Positions 7,947-15,666 of a DNA stretch of 64,000 nucleotides are shown piece by piece (the first letter of the stretch is position 1; every line of letters begins with the position of its first letter). The notes under the pieces are model-generated. The model had not been told where the DNA came from and did not search any database. It was given only the letters and a program-made list of their open reading frames with translations. The position numbers and the translations under genes are program-made. Source of the stretch: JAUILH01 sp965230535 (lineage in GTDB: Bacteria > Bacteroidota > Bacteroidia > Flavobacteriales_D > JAUILH01); NCBI GenBank assembly GCA_965230535.1, contig OZ246009.1:1364001-1428000 (forward strand). The letters run 5' to 3'.

Positions 7947-7990
7947 AAGCAACTTATTTTGGCATATCCACTTCGGACGTGGGGTTGCTT
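7947..7990. repeat. Nested inverted repeat upstream of the minus-strand operon
   Basis: AAGCAAC (7947-7953) pairs with GTTGCTT (7984-7990), and inside it CCAC (7968-7971) pairs with GTGG (7979-7982). On the minus strand it lies about 110 bases before the first start codon, so it could be part of the leader RNA or a protein-binding site. Function unknown. Confidence 0.4.
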
Positions 7991-8044
7991 ACATATATTG
8001 TAACGGGTACTTTTCGAGTTTTGTTACTTTTTTTCTTAATGAAT

Positions 8045-8068
8045 TTCGCCACCTTTTGGAGTGGCGGA
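8045..8068. promoter_or_regulatory. Operator-like inverted repeat
   Basis: TTCGCCAC (8045-8052), an 8-base spacer, then GTGGCGGA (8061-8068). It has the same half-sites and spacing as the sites at 1446-1654 and 13816-13838, and lies about 205 bases upstream of the first gene of the minus-strand block. Confidence 0.65.
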
Positions 8069-8256
8069 GTGGGATTTTTTCAATAATAACAGGGAGTTTA
8101 AGTGTCAAGACACTCAATTAATTTGACTGCTTTTAACAGAATTTAACTCGAAATGCGGAATTCTTTAAGTCGGAATTTCTTACTGATTTGTTTTTTTGTC
8201 GGATAATAGAACTTGTCAAGGTTAGAATTTTCAACAATGACAGATGAATATTCGAG

Positions 8257-8763
8257 TTACTGTTTTACTGCCACGTGTTTGCAATTACATGCAAAGTAAG
8301 GTACAGCATCAGCAATGTAAAATGCAATATTGGACTGTTGAAAATAAAAAACCAAAGTATCGTTTACTAAAGCGTTTTCTTGTCTGGTGGTAGATGCATC
8401 ATCTGCCAAATGAGACAAATGCCATCTTTTTCCATTTTTGTCTATAACAGGGTGGTGAATTCCTATGTCGAATACACTGGGGTCTGTTTTGTTAGCAAAA
8501 TGAACTTTGAGATCGAAAGTGTCAGCAAAATTTCTCAACTCTATGCTATCAATGATCTGTCCATTCCATAAGGTATCAGACCTATACAAACTTATTTCAA
8601 GATTGTACATATAAATACCATTTGTATCATAAACATTATACTCACCGATAAACTTTTCCCAGTCTTGGATAGGCTGTGAATTGATTATAGGATAAGGTTC
8701 ATCCTTGCGACATGCAGTTACAAGGATGAACATAACTAATATGAATAATAGATACCCTTTCAT
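8257..8763 (-). CDS. Lipoprotein of unknown function (168 aa), third gene of the cargo operon
   Basis: The N terminus (MKGYLLFILVMFILVTACRK) is a lipoprotein signal peptide with the lipidated Cys at residue 18. The mature part is beta-rich (YNVYDTNGIYMYNLEISLYR) and contains SHLADD. Its start codon directly abuts the stop codon of the T9SS-protein gene, so the three genes 12334 to 8257 form one operon. Expected location is the outer or inner membrane, facing the periplasm or surface. It may assist export or display of the neighbouring secreted protein. No family recognised. Confidence 0.65.
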   Translation of the reverse strand: MKGYLLFILVMFILVTACRKDEPYPIINSQPIQDWEKFIGEYNVYDTNGIYMYNLEISLYRSDTLWNGQIIDSIELRNFADTFDLKVHFANKTDPSVFDIGIHHPVIDKNGKRWHLSHLADDASTTRQENALVNDTLVFYFQQSNIAFYIADAVPYFACNCKHVAVKQ

Positions 8764-11265
8764 TTACTGTTTAACAATAGAGTGTTGCTTAATGTTACCA
8801 TTCGAATGTAACCTTACCAGATAAACACCACTTTCTAAATCTCCAATTTCAATAAAGGCAGGTTCTCCTTTATAGGTTCTTACAAGTTTTCCATTTGTAT
8901 CATAAACCGTCACTTTATCTAGTTGATTGGAACTCTCAAGATACGCAATATTATCAATAGGGTTGGGATAGATTTTAGAAGACCAGTTCTGTACGTCTAA
9001 TGCATCATCTTTTAACATTAGCTCTTTAGCAATCTCATTCATTTCATCTTGACTAAGCTGATTGGCTGATATTTCCTGCATGGTATTATTCACTGCCATA
9101 TTTGGGAGATCAACAAAGACTGCCAGTGGGCCTGTAAAAAGTTGGTACGCCCCACAACCCCATAATTCTAAAATATAAAATACCGTTTCATCATGAGGTA
9201 GCAATTGTCCTGAACTTTGAATCGTACCGTTCCACCATATACTAGAATGGGGGAGGTTAACATTGTATATGTCAGATGGAGCCCAAAATTGACAACATGG
9301 ACCATTTTCCGAACCGCCTGTTAAATCCCAAATTTTCAAATCAAAATCATCTCCACGAAAAATTCTGAGTCTAAACTTTTTAGCATTAAAGGCGCAGAAT
9401 GGGTTATCGTTGTCTTTTGCAAACCAAACATCACCGACACCATCACCATTGGGGCTAAAAACATTACTTAACGGTAAATCTATTGTAAATCCGGTAAAAT
9501 TATCGCAACACGCCTCACAATCATCAGTACAAGTATTTGGATCAATAGTAGCTGTGAAATTAGGACCACCCGTAAACCCAGGTTCCAAGTCTATTTCGGG
9601 GGCAATAAATTCTACTACAGCGTTTCCAGTTTCTACAACCCCGTTGGCTTGCGTTGGATCAACGTTTTCTCCTGCAATTATGCAATGCCCGGTTTCTGTT
9701 ATAGACGGCAACGGCAGACCTTGAGGTGTTCTATTTTCATAGTAGATACAAAGTGGACAATAATCACAGACAACTTTAATGTTAAAAGTAAATATACCTA
9801 CTGATTCTCCACAGGCATTATTATCCTCAACTTGAATATCAAACGAATGATAGCCTATGTCACCATTACTTGGTGTCCAACAGAAACTTCCTGTTTGCTG
9901 CGGGCTATTATTAGTTGTCCAGATGGCTCCACTTGGGATAGTATTTTGAGTTACCTGATTATTAAAAACGACTAGTTCATTCGAGCTATCAAAGGAAGGT
10001 ATATTAAAGCAAATTTGATCTCCGGCCTGAACATAGGCAGTATAATTCCCTGAATTATTCATTCCGTTAACATAAGGAGCAATGTTGATATCATCATGTA
10101 CTGTAACGGTAATGTTTTGAGAAAATGTACAACCAACGTTGGTCGTTACATCAACCGTGTACGTCTGTGTGCCCGGAGCGGTTGGTGTTGTCGTGATGCT
10201 TTGAACGCCCACTCCATTATCACCAGTACTCCAAGTATATGTCCAGCTATTATCACCTGTCACGCTCAAAGGGAGAGGAACATTAGCACAAACTGGATTT
10301 CCATCAAAAATAAAGTCTATCGTTGGGTCCTGAATACAGAATTGTTGGGATGTATGAGTAGTTTCGCAACCATTTCTTAGAAACAACTCAACATTATAAC
10401 ATTCACCCGCCTGTAAGCCGGTATATAATGTTGCAACATCCAAATTGGGAATCGTTGTTCCATTTAGCCAAGAGGTTTGAGCCAATACACTTCCTGATAA
10501 ATCAGTTACTTTCCAGAGATAATCTTGAAAGTTCGTTGAGCCGTTATCTGAGGCTAGTATTTGATCTCCAAGACAGAATTCACTGGCATTTAAGCTAAGT
10601 GAAGCCACAGGAGGTATAAACCCAGGAGAAACCTCTACCGAAACATCATCAATGAAAAAGTAATTCAGTTCTTGTCCTCCAACTATATTTGCCCCAAAGT
10701 TCCCAATAACAATATAATGAGGACCACTGGTTTGAGGGGTAAAGCAACCACTTATTTTTTCCCAATTTCCAACTGGACCAATTGTCGCAGAGGCATGTGG
10801 TGTGTATATAGGCCCATTATTATATGCAAATGTGATGGGAGACGTTGTTAGATAGGCACCAATAGTTATCGGTGTACTATGATCCCCTGCCTTTCTCGCC
10901 CAAAATTCAATAACGTATTCTTGACCTGCAACTAATGGTGAGGTAAGCGACCCTCTGATAAATTCACGATAATTGGGATTGTTATTATTACTTGCTGTCG
11001 AAGCTAATCCGGCATATCGAGGGGTTAGGTGAGGGATGTAGGGGAAAAATGAAGCACCAGCACCATCCTGATGATACATGTCAGCTGTTGACCCTGCACC
11101 AGAATTAGTATAGGATACGTCTACCCATCCTTGAGCGTAAGGTATTCGTGACTTATTGGGGTGAGTTGTGGTTATTTCAAAACTTGGATTATTGACAAGA
11201 TTTTGAGATAGAGCGCTAAACGATAGTGTACAAATAGACACTAAGACTAAAACATACATTTTCAT
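8764..11265 (-). CDS. Large secreted protein with type IX secretion (type A) sorting domain
   Basis: The protein has 833 residues. Residues 1-20 are a Sec signal peptide ending LSQN. Next comes a beta-sandwich-like region starting NLVNNPSFE, a motif common in gliding/adhesion-type Bacteroidota proteins, then PKD- or cadherin-like beta modules (about 310-500), a cysteine-rich stretch (about 500-600) and a gliding-motility-type segment with FSPNGDGVGDVW. The last 75 residues match the T9SS type A sorting domain (YPNP, VTVYDTNGKLV, SGVYLVRL). It should be exported to the cell surface, which requires the host's T9SS. It sits 4 bases after the 354-aa gene. Such a gene inside a virus-like element is unusual; it may be cargo altering surface properties. 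Confidence 0.85.
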   Translation of the reverse strand: MKMYVLVLVSICTLSFSALSQNLVNNPSFEITTTHPNKSRIPYAQGWVDVSYTNSGAGSTADMYHQDGAGASFFPYIPHLTPRYAGLASTASNNNNPNYREFIRGSLTSPLVAGQEYVIEFWARKAGDHSTPITIGAYLTTSPITFAYNNGPIYTPHASATIGPVGNWEKISGCFTPQTSGPHYIVIGNFGANIVGGQELNYFFIDDVSVEVSPGFIPPVASLSLNASEFCLGDQILASDNGSTNFQDYLWKVTDLSGSVLAQTSWLNGTTIPNLDVATLYTGLQAGECYNVELFLRNGCETTHTSQQFCIQDPTIDFIFDGNPVCANVPLPLSVTGDNSWTYTWSTGDNGVGVQSITTTPTAPGTQTYTVDVTTNVGCTFSQNITVTVHDDINIAPYVNGMNNSGNYTAYVQAGDQICFNIPSFDSSNELVVFNNQVTQNTIPSGAIWTTNNSPQQTGSFCWTPSNGDIGYHSFDIQVEDNNACGESVGIFTFNIKVVCDYCPLCIYYENRTPQGLPLPSITETGHCIIAGENVDPTQANGVVETGNAVVEFIAPEIDLEPGFTGGPNFTATIDPNTCTDDCEACCDNFTGFTIDLPLSNVFSPNGDGVGDVWFAKDNDNPFCAFNAKKFRLRIFRGDDFDLKIWDLTGGSENGPCCQFWAPSDIYNVNLPHSSIWWNGTIQSSGQLLPHDETVFYILELWGCGAYQLFTGPLAVFVDLPNMAVNNTMQEISANQLSQDEMNEIAKELMLKDDALDVQNWSSKIYPNPIDNIAYLESSNQLDKVTVYDTNGKLVRTYKGEPAFIEIGDLESGVYLVRLHSNGNIKQHSIVKQ

Positions 11266-11269
11266 AATG

Positions 11270-12334
11270 CTATTTCTTAATGTTCGCTATCTCTTTTTGC
11301 AGTTCCTTCAATTGTTGTTGAAGTTGATTGATTAATTCTTGTTGTTCAAGCGTATACAGGGTTAACTCTTCAACTTTTTCAACAAGAATATGGTTAGTCT
11401 TTCCTAGAGCAACACCATCTTCCTTAACCTCTTCTGCTGTTGGCATATTAGGTAAATGCCCATTACTTTTAATGTATTCCTTTAGATTTGTCAATGGCAT
11501 TAGCTTGTAGTCGTCCTTGAAAACATAATCGGGAAATGCATTATCCCTTACTTTAATCTCTCTGGCATACAGGGTTCCATTTTCTTTTAGTTTGAGCATT
11601 TCTCCATTGTTATTCTTAAAAAGGAATAAATCTTTGCCTGAAGAAGCTCCATCAATCTCTAAGGCATTGTTTCCAGTAAAGTTATATCCATTTCCAAGTC
11701 TGATTCCAACAAAGTCGTTGAAGAATCCACTTCCTCGGACATCTAATTCGGCTTCAGGATTAGCAATATTGATTCCAACCCAAGCAGGGCATGGGTGACC
11801 TGTCCATAGTATTCCATGACCAATCCCTGAGGCATGATTCCAAATTGGAGCTGGAACACCTCCGGATGTTTGTCCATCAGTAAACCCCACACATGGTTCG
11901 GCATTATATATATTTGAGATCAGACCAGGTTTCGTGAATGATTTTACTTTACCATTAGAGTTAATCATCAAAAATCTATCTTCGGTAATAGTTGGATCTT
12001 CTAATCCTTTAAACTTAAATGTTCCTTCAACGAAACCATCACCTTTCATTTTTGTTATTCCTAAAATCTTAAAATCCGATTTCGCTACGGCATCACCTTT
12101 CATGATAGTTTCACCGACAAATTTTACATCTTGCTTAACCCTGAGATCGCGATTAATCACAACTGAATCTTTAACATAAACAGAACTGTCTACTCTCATA
12201 TTACCGTTCACATCCAGTTTTGCACTTGGATTATTGGTGCCAATACCGACAGCACCGTTGGTTGGAAATGTATTTTGAGAATAAGAAGAAAATAGTGTCG
12301 ATATGGCACAGCCAAGTAATAATAGTTTTTTCAT
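11270..12334 (-). CDS. Secreted tail-fibre-like protein with C-terminal coiled coil
   Basis: Residues 1-19 are a signal peptide. GAVGIGTNNPSAKLDVNGNMRV is the repeat start typical of Bacteroidota proteins that resemble phage tail fibres. Beta-helix-like repeats follow (SVVINRDLRV, ETIMKGDAV, GITKMKGDGF). The C terminus has the usual family ending: PDYVFKDDYKLMPL, NGHLPNMPTAEEV, LVEKVEELTLYTLEQQ, then a coiled coil that probably trimerises the protein. It is the first gene of the three-gene cargo operon. The family is frequent on Bacteroidota chromosomes next to T9SS substrates, so it need not be part of a virion. Confidence 0.75.
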   Translation of the reverse strand: MKKLLLLGCAISTLFSSYSQNTFPTNGAVGIGTNNPSAKLDVNGNMRVDSSVYVKDSVVINRDLRVKQDVKFVGETIMKGDAVAKSDFKILGITKMKGDGFVEGTFKFKGLEDPTITEDRFLMINSNGKVKSFTKPGLISNIYNAEPCVGFTDGQTSGGVPAPIWNHASGIGHGILWTGHPCPAWVGINIANPEAELDVRGSGFFNDFVGIRLGNGYNFTGNNALEIDGASSGKDLFLFKNNNGEMLKLKENGTLYAREIKVRDNAFPDYVFKDDYKLMPLTNLKEYIKSNGHLPNMPTAEEVKEDGVALGKTNHILVEKVEELTLYTLEQQELINQLQQQLKELQKEIANIKK

Positions 12335-12422
12335 AGTAATTCATTCAAATGTTTGATTCCGCATGAGATAAGGAATCCGAGTGTTATGTAATAAGATAAT
12401 TTTGTTAAATGTATTGTGAGAT

Positions 12423-12475
12423 AATCACTGAAGTATCACTAAATTCAGTGATTTTTATTTCTGAATTCAGTGATT
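12423..12475. repeat. Triplicated TCAGTGATT repeat upstream of the cargo operon
   Basis: AATCACTGAA (12423-12432) is inverted against TTCAGTGATT (12444-12453), and a third copy, TTCAGTGATT (12466-12475), follows in direct orientation. Two of the copies are followed by T-runs. The block lies in the 313-base stretch 12335-12647, about 90 bases upstream of the cargo operon; I see no convincing gene there. It could be an operator for the cargo genes or a terminator-like hairpin. Confidence 0.45.
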
Positions 12476-12647
12476 TTTTCTTGGAATTTTAAAAATGGCA
12501 TTAACTCGGTGGGTTTTGACAATGACAAAACCAAATTGTAGTTTTGGTTTGTTTTGGAAACACTCGAAAAGAAAACGAAGAACAAAAGCGCCCTAGAAAT
12601 AATCAAACAGAGATTAAGGATTGGAATCAAGAGTTTTTGGCGACTAT

Positions 12648-12986
12648 TTAATCCAATCGATTAATGCCTTTTTGAAAGTTCTCGTAGTAAGATGCTGACT
12701 CTTGGGAGGGAACATACTTTCTGCTTATTTCTTTTGCTTGGTATCTCAAGATTTGCGTTAAATTATCATTGAGATAATTCTCACAAAACTCTCTGGCAAA
12801 TTCTGGACAATCAACAATAATTTTATGATTCATATTCTCGATTCCTCTTCCGGCAAGACTTATAAAGTACCTATTGTCTTCTGTTTTATGAATTTCAAAA
12901 AAGCATTGATTGTCAGGTAAAAAATCGTTTTCACCTTGAATGGCATTTTTCTTAATTCTTTTCCATTTTAAAGTTAATCTACGCAT
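12648..12986 (-). CDS. Hypothetical protein next to the Abi-alpha-like gene (112 aa)
   Basis: A basic N terminus (MRRLTLKWKRIKKN) leads into a mixed alpha/beta domain with FFEIHKTEDNRYFISLAG. No signal peptide or membrane segment is seen. It lies 50 bases downstream of the Abi-alpha-like gene on the same strand, probably in the same transcript, and may be its partner. Family unknown. Confidence 0.5.
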   Translation of the reverse strand: MRRLTLKWKRIKKNAIQGENDFLPDNQCFFEIHKTEDNRYFISLAGRGIENMNHKIIVDCPEFAREFCENYLNDNLTQILRYQAKEISRKYVPSQESASYYENFQKGINRLD

Positions 12987-13036
12987 ATAAATTCAAAGAT
13001 GGAGTAAGTAGATCGTAATCTATTTACATCCATTGA

Positions 13037-13651
13037 CTATTCTTTCATACATGCTAAGGAGAAATGGTAGCCAAGATATGTTCCAAATACTAGGTGTCTC
13101 ACCTGTGTTGGATGTGTAGAACTGTTATTGAATCTTAATAGATTGTGCCTAACCAAATTGTCAATGGCAATATCAGAACTGGTCTTTGATGCTTGGTTTG
13201 CATTTCCCCCTTGCAATGCCCCTATGGAAACATATTGTGATGGAATCCAGCCATTCTTGAATCTATCCATGTAGAACTTATGCAGTATCTCAACTTCTTT
13301 GGGACTGAGTTGTCTTAGAATATGAAGGTACATGATGGTTTCGTTGGCTGAATCTTTTATCGTCAATGCCTTTGCCAGTAACCGTGCCCACAACTCTTGT
13401 ATATTCTCATCATCTTCCCATGAGCAGTTTTCAAAAAAGTCAGCAAGGAATTTAGGTTTAATCTCGTTTGGAGATAGTTGTTTATCTTTAATGAACTCTT
13501 TTGTTTTAATCAGGATATCAACCTGGTTCTTGTATCGCTTGAACTTTAATTTATCTTCAATTATCAAACCAAGCTGTCTAATTGGTTTGCCAATTACACT
13601 ATCTAGCCATTCGATTGCTTTTTCAGAAATTGGGTCCAGTGAGTTTTCCAT
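13037..13651 (-). CDS. Abi-alpha-like (DUF4393-type) protein, putative phage-defence gene
   Basis: The 204-residue protein has the layout I associate with the Abi-alpha/DUF4393 family: a helix with PIRQLGLIIEDKLKFKR, a middle PKFLADFFENCSWEDDENIQELWARLLAKAL in which the acidic WEDDE part precedes a helix covering the domain core, then LRQLSPKEVEILHKFY and a C-terminal winged-helix-like part. Members have been linked to abortive infection, but their mechanism is unknown. The gene is on the minus strand, divergent from the virus-like block, with a promoter region holding operator-like sites between. I infer superinfection exclusion or defence cargo. The family call is by eye. Confidence 0.55.
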   Translation of the reverse strand: MENSLDPISEKAIEWLDSVIGKPIRQLGLIIEDKLKFKRYKNQVDILIKTKEFIKDKQLSPNEIKPKFLADFFENCSWEDDENIQELWARLLAKALTIKDSANETIMYLHILRQLSPKEVEILHKFYMDRFKNGWIPSQYVSIGALQGGNANQASKTSSDIAIDNLVRHNLLRFNNSSTHPTQVRHLVFGTYLGYHFSLACMKE

Positions 13652-13763
13652 AGTACATCAAAGATACTCCTGACACGCTGAAAAATCAATTTAAGCCTTG
13701 AAATGTCCTTTTTAGAGGGATTTTGGCTTCTTGTGGTTGATTTAAGTCTAGTTATTACAAATT

Positions 13764-13838
13764 CCGCCACCCACTTCGCCACTCTAATTGATTAGAGAAT
13801 AGAAAACTAGCCTATTTCGCCACCCCCTGAGTGTCAAA
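13764..13838. promoter_or_regulatory. Operator-like sites upstream of the plus-strand block
   Basis: TTCGCCAC (13816-13823), a 7-base spacer and GTGTCAAA (13831-13838) form one inverted repeat. Two further left half-sites, CCGCCAC (13764-13770) and TTCGCCAC (13775-13782), lie upstream. The repeat is about 75 bases before the first gene of the long plus-strand operon (ATG 13912) and upstream of the Abi-alpha gene on the other strand, so it could regulate both. Confidence 0.6.
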
Positions 13839-13911
13839 ATTCCTGCCAACAAACCTTTTGAAAAGCCCGTTAATAAAGGTAAGTAAAGGTTTGCAATTAA
13901 TCAAAAAAACA

Positions 13912-14106
13912 ATGACAAATGTAAAAAGTCCAATGAAACAATTCTTGATCCAGTTTGGGATCAATTTGGCTGCAAGTGCCTTAGTCGCTTATGTGATGTA
14001 CAAGGCCATGTCGCCAAAAGATGAGAGCAGCACAACCAAGACAGTTTCTAAGCCACCAGCTTCAGAACCAACTAAGGTAGTAGCTACCACAGTCGAGGGG
14101 GAATAA
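13912..14106 (+). CDS. Small membrane protein, first gene of the virus-like block (64 aa)
   Basis: One membrane segment (FLIQFGINLAASALVAYVMY, about residues 11-30) is followed by a Ser/Thr/Pro-rich hydrophilic tail. I take the ATG at 13912. A GTG at 13831 in the same frame would put the first codons inside an operator-like site and add a basic extension with no clear function. It lies 18 bases before the capsid-candidate gene, so it is probably a membrane-associated virion or assembly protein. Family unknown. Confidence 0.6.
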   Translation: MTNVKSPMKQFLIQFGINLAASALVAYVMYKAMSPKDESSTTKTVSKPPASEPTKVVATTVEGE

Positions 14107-14124
14107 ACAAAAACCGAATAAATC

Positions 14125-14835
14125 ATGCGCAAACGCAAAACACATAACAAGTTTCGTGAAGATTTAGATTCTGTCGAAAACAAGTACCTGCACTTTGATG
14201 GGGAAAGTTATGAGCAAGAGGAGTATTACGATTATGCCGAGGGAAAGGAAGAAAAGGTACGAATGTATCAAGCCGACCCTTACCAGATTGTAGTTGAAAA
14301 TACTACTGACCAGCCAAAGACAGCAATCATATTTGGAAATGACAAGCATTTGTTGAAGCCACGTTTTGGCAGTCCTAATGGCATTGTTATTACCATCGGT
14401 CAACCAGGCGTTGAGTATGTTGAACTTTTGCAACAGTCTTCTACAAAGCCGTTTTCTACTCAATTCATGAGAATTGAATCTGAAAACAGATTGCAGATTA
14501 CCAAGTTCATCACCGTTCACCAGAAAGATGCCAATGGTAACGTGTTCAAGCGACCAATGAATATGCAACAATTCAAATCTGCTTATCAGCAGCAGGAGAA
14601 TATGTTGGATGCTCCAATTAATGAGTTCGTTGACGGTACGACCTATTGGGAAGTAGAAATTGAGCCTAGAACCAGAGTGTTCTATACGATTTTTCCAATG
14701 TACAAGATCGACACTTCTAGCACATTAAAAGGTGGTCAGCCTATCAAGAGCTTTGCTCCTGCTAGAGTGAACACGGGAGGATTGGCAGTTAAGCCACACG
14801 TAGGGGTTAATCCTGTGACCAAGAGGATTAAGTAA
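14125..14835 (+). CDS. Candidate major structural (capsid) protein of the element
   Basis: The 236-residue protein has a basic, probably flexible N terminus (MRKRKTHNKFRED), a tyrosine- and acid-rich stretch, and a core rich in predicted beta strands (YQIVVENTT, TAIIFGN, GIVITIGQPGVEYVEL, YWEVEIEPRTRVFYTIFP). It has no membrane segment and no enzyme motif. It is the only sizeable soluble protein among the early genes of a block of membrane proteins, and a stable hairpin follows directly, as is common after highly expressed capsid genes. These features fit a jelly-roll capsid protein of a tailless virus, though 236 residues is short for a double jelly roll. This is inference from context; I recognise no sequence match. 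Confidence 0.45.
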   Translation: MRKRKTHNKFREDLDSVENKYLHFDGESYEQEEYYDYAEGKEEKVRMYQADPYQIVVENTTDQPKTAIIFGNDKHLLKPRFGSPNGIVITIGQPGVEYVELLQQSSTKPFSTQFMRIESENRLQITKFITVHQKDANGNVFKRPMNMQQFKSAYQQQENMLDAPINEFVDGTTYWEVEIEPRTRVFYTIFPMYKIDTSSTLKGGQPIKSFAPARVNTGGLAVKPHVGVNPVTKRIK

Positions 14836-14838
14836 GTC

Positions 14839-14876
14839 AAAAAGGGCTGTGTCTTTGAAAGATGCAGCCCCTTTAA
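14839..14876 (+). terminator. Hairpin after the capsid-candidate gene (terminator or attenuator)
   Basis: AAAAGGGCTGTGTC (from 14839) can pair with GATGCAGCCCCTTT (to 14874) around a loop TTTGAAA, with one bulge. Only a short TTTAA follows, so read-through is likely. It begins 4 bases after the 236-aa gene's stop and overlaps the start of a possible 42-aa gene (14849-14977). Confidence 0.45.
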
Positions 14877-14977
14877 ACCACAAATCAGCTTTAAAAGAAA
14901 GCAAGTTGACACTAGGACAATTCCTAGTGAATGGGAAGAATACAGCCTTTAAAAAGGCACAAGAAATAAGACAATGA
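14849..14977 (+). CDS. Possible small gene between capsid candidate and 230-aa gene (42 aa)
   Basis: From a GTG at 14849 a frame reads MSLKDAAPLNHKSALKESKL and continues to a stop at 14975-14977 that overlaps the next gene's ATG (ATGA), the junction seen repeatedly in this operon. Composition (Lys, Ala, Leu, Gln) is protein-like and the frame fills a gap otherwise unexplained in a compact operon. Against it: the start codon is weak and lies within a hairpin. Confidence 0.4.
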   Translation: MSLKDAAPLNHKSALKESKLTLGQFLVNGKNTAFKKAQEIRQ

Positions 14978-15666
14978 CGCAATTATCAAATATAAAAGGA
15001 TGGGACTTTAAACCTGAAATCAAGATTGGTGTTGATGGTTCAACAACAAGGGAATCCCTTGCCAAAGACATTTCAACTCTTGAAGCTAGGTTAAAGCAAT
15101 TGCCTGTTCTGATCGCACAGACCCAGAGAAGTATTACTGTTTCTCAGGGAGATGCCCAATGGTTAAGGGATATAGGGTGGCTTAAAAGAAGACAATGGGA
15201 AAAGGAACACGGTAAGACAGTAGAAGAAGAAGCCCGCAGACTTGATGGTTATGTAGTTACTCAAAAAGCCAAACTAGCTTCATTAAAGGCGGAACAAACC
15301 AGAATCCCAACGCAGATAGAGGAAATCAACAAGCAAATAAACGCCTTAGTAAAAGGTGAAAGTGTTGGACTTGAAAAAGGGCTTGATCCAACAACCGCAA
15401 AAGAACTAGGTCAGTTAGAGCTTCAAAAGGAGCGAGAAAAAATGGCCCATGAACAGCAGTTGCGCCAGCAAGAACTTGAAGCCCAGAGAAAAGAGGCAGA
15501 AGCAGCCAGCCAACAAAAAGCAGGAACACAACAGCGAAACTGGCTCATTGGGTTGGGTATTGTTGCAGTTCTGGCAATCGGTGGCTATATGCTCTATAAA
15601 AGGAAACAGTCTGCAAATGCAGCAGCCAATCTGGGAGGACAATTACCAAATCCACTTGTAAAATGA
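14974..15666 (+). CDS. Coiled-coil protein with C-terminal membrane anchor (230 aa)
   Basis: Residues about 25-190 are almost entirely helical and charged, with coiled-coil character (DISTLEARLKQLPVLIAQ, LELQKEREKMAHEQQLRQ). One membrane segment, WLIGLGIVAVLAIGGYMLY, lies at about residues 193-211, followed by a basic tip. It should be tail-anchored with the coiled coil in the cytoplasm or, if a virion protein, inside or outside the viral membrane. It shares ATGA-type junctions with its neighbours. Candidate virion membrane or assembly protein; family unknown. Confidence 0.65.
   Translation: MTQLSNIKGWDFKPEIKIGVDGSTTRESLAKDISTLEARLKQLPVLIAQTQRSITVSQGDAQWLRDIGWLKRRQWEKEHGKTVEEEARRLDGYVVTQKAKLASLKAEQTRIPTQIEEINKQINALVKGESVGLEKGLDPTTAKELGQLELQKEREKMAHEQQLRQQELEAQRKEAEAASQQKAGTQQRNWLIGLGIVAVLAIGGYMLYKRKQSANAAANLGGQLPNPLVK

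Larger units (their letters stand above)
7840..8256. other. Intergenic control region between the minus-strand block and the cargo
   Basis: This 417-base stretch has no convincing gene. It holds a two-part hairpin (7947-7990) and one copy of the element's inverted-repeat operator (8045-8068), and it is AT-rich after 8080. Transcription of the six-gene block from 7839 probably starts here. I could not find a clear CAAAnnTA (the minus-strand form of TAnnTTTG). Confidence 0.5.

Noticed and set aside
12445..12630. 61-aa minus-strand frame upstream of the cargo operon
   Set aside because: It is Phe/Leu-rich with no signal or domain, runs over the repeat block and has no gene-like start; judged to be non-coding.
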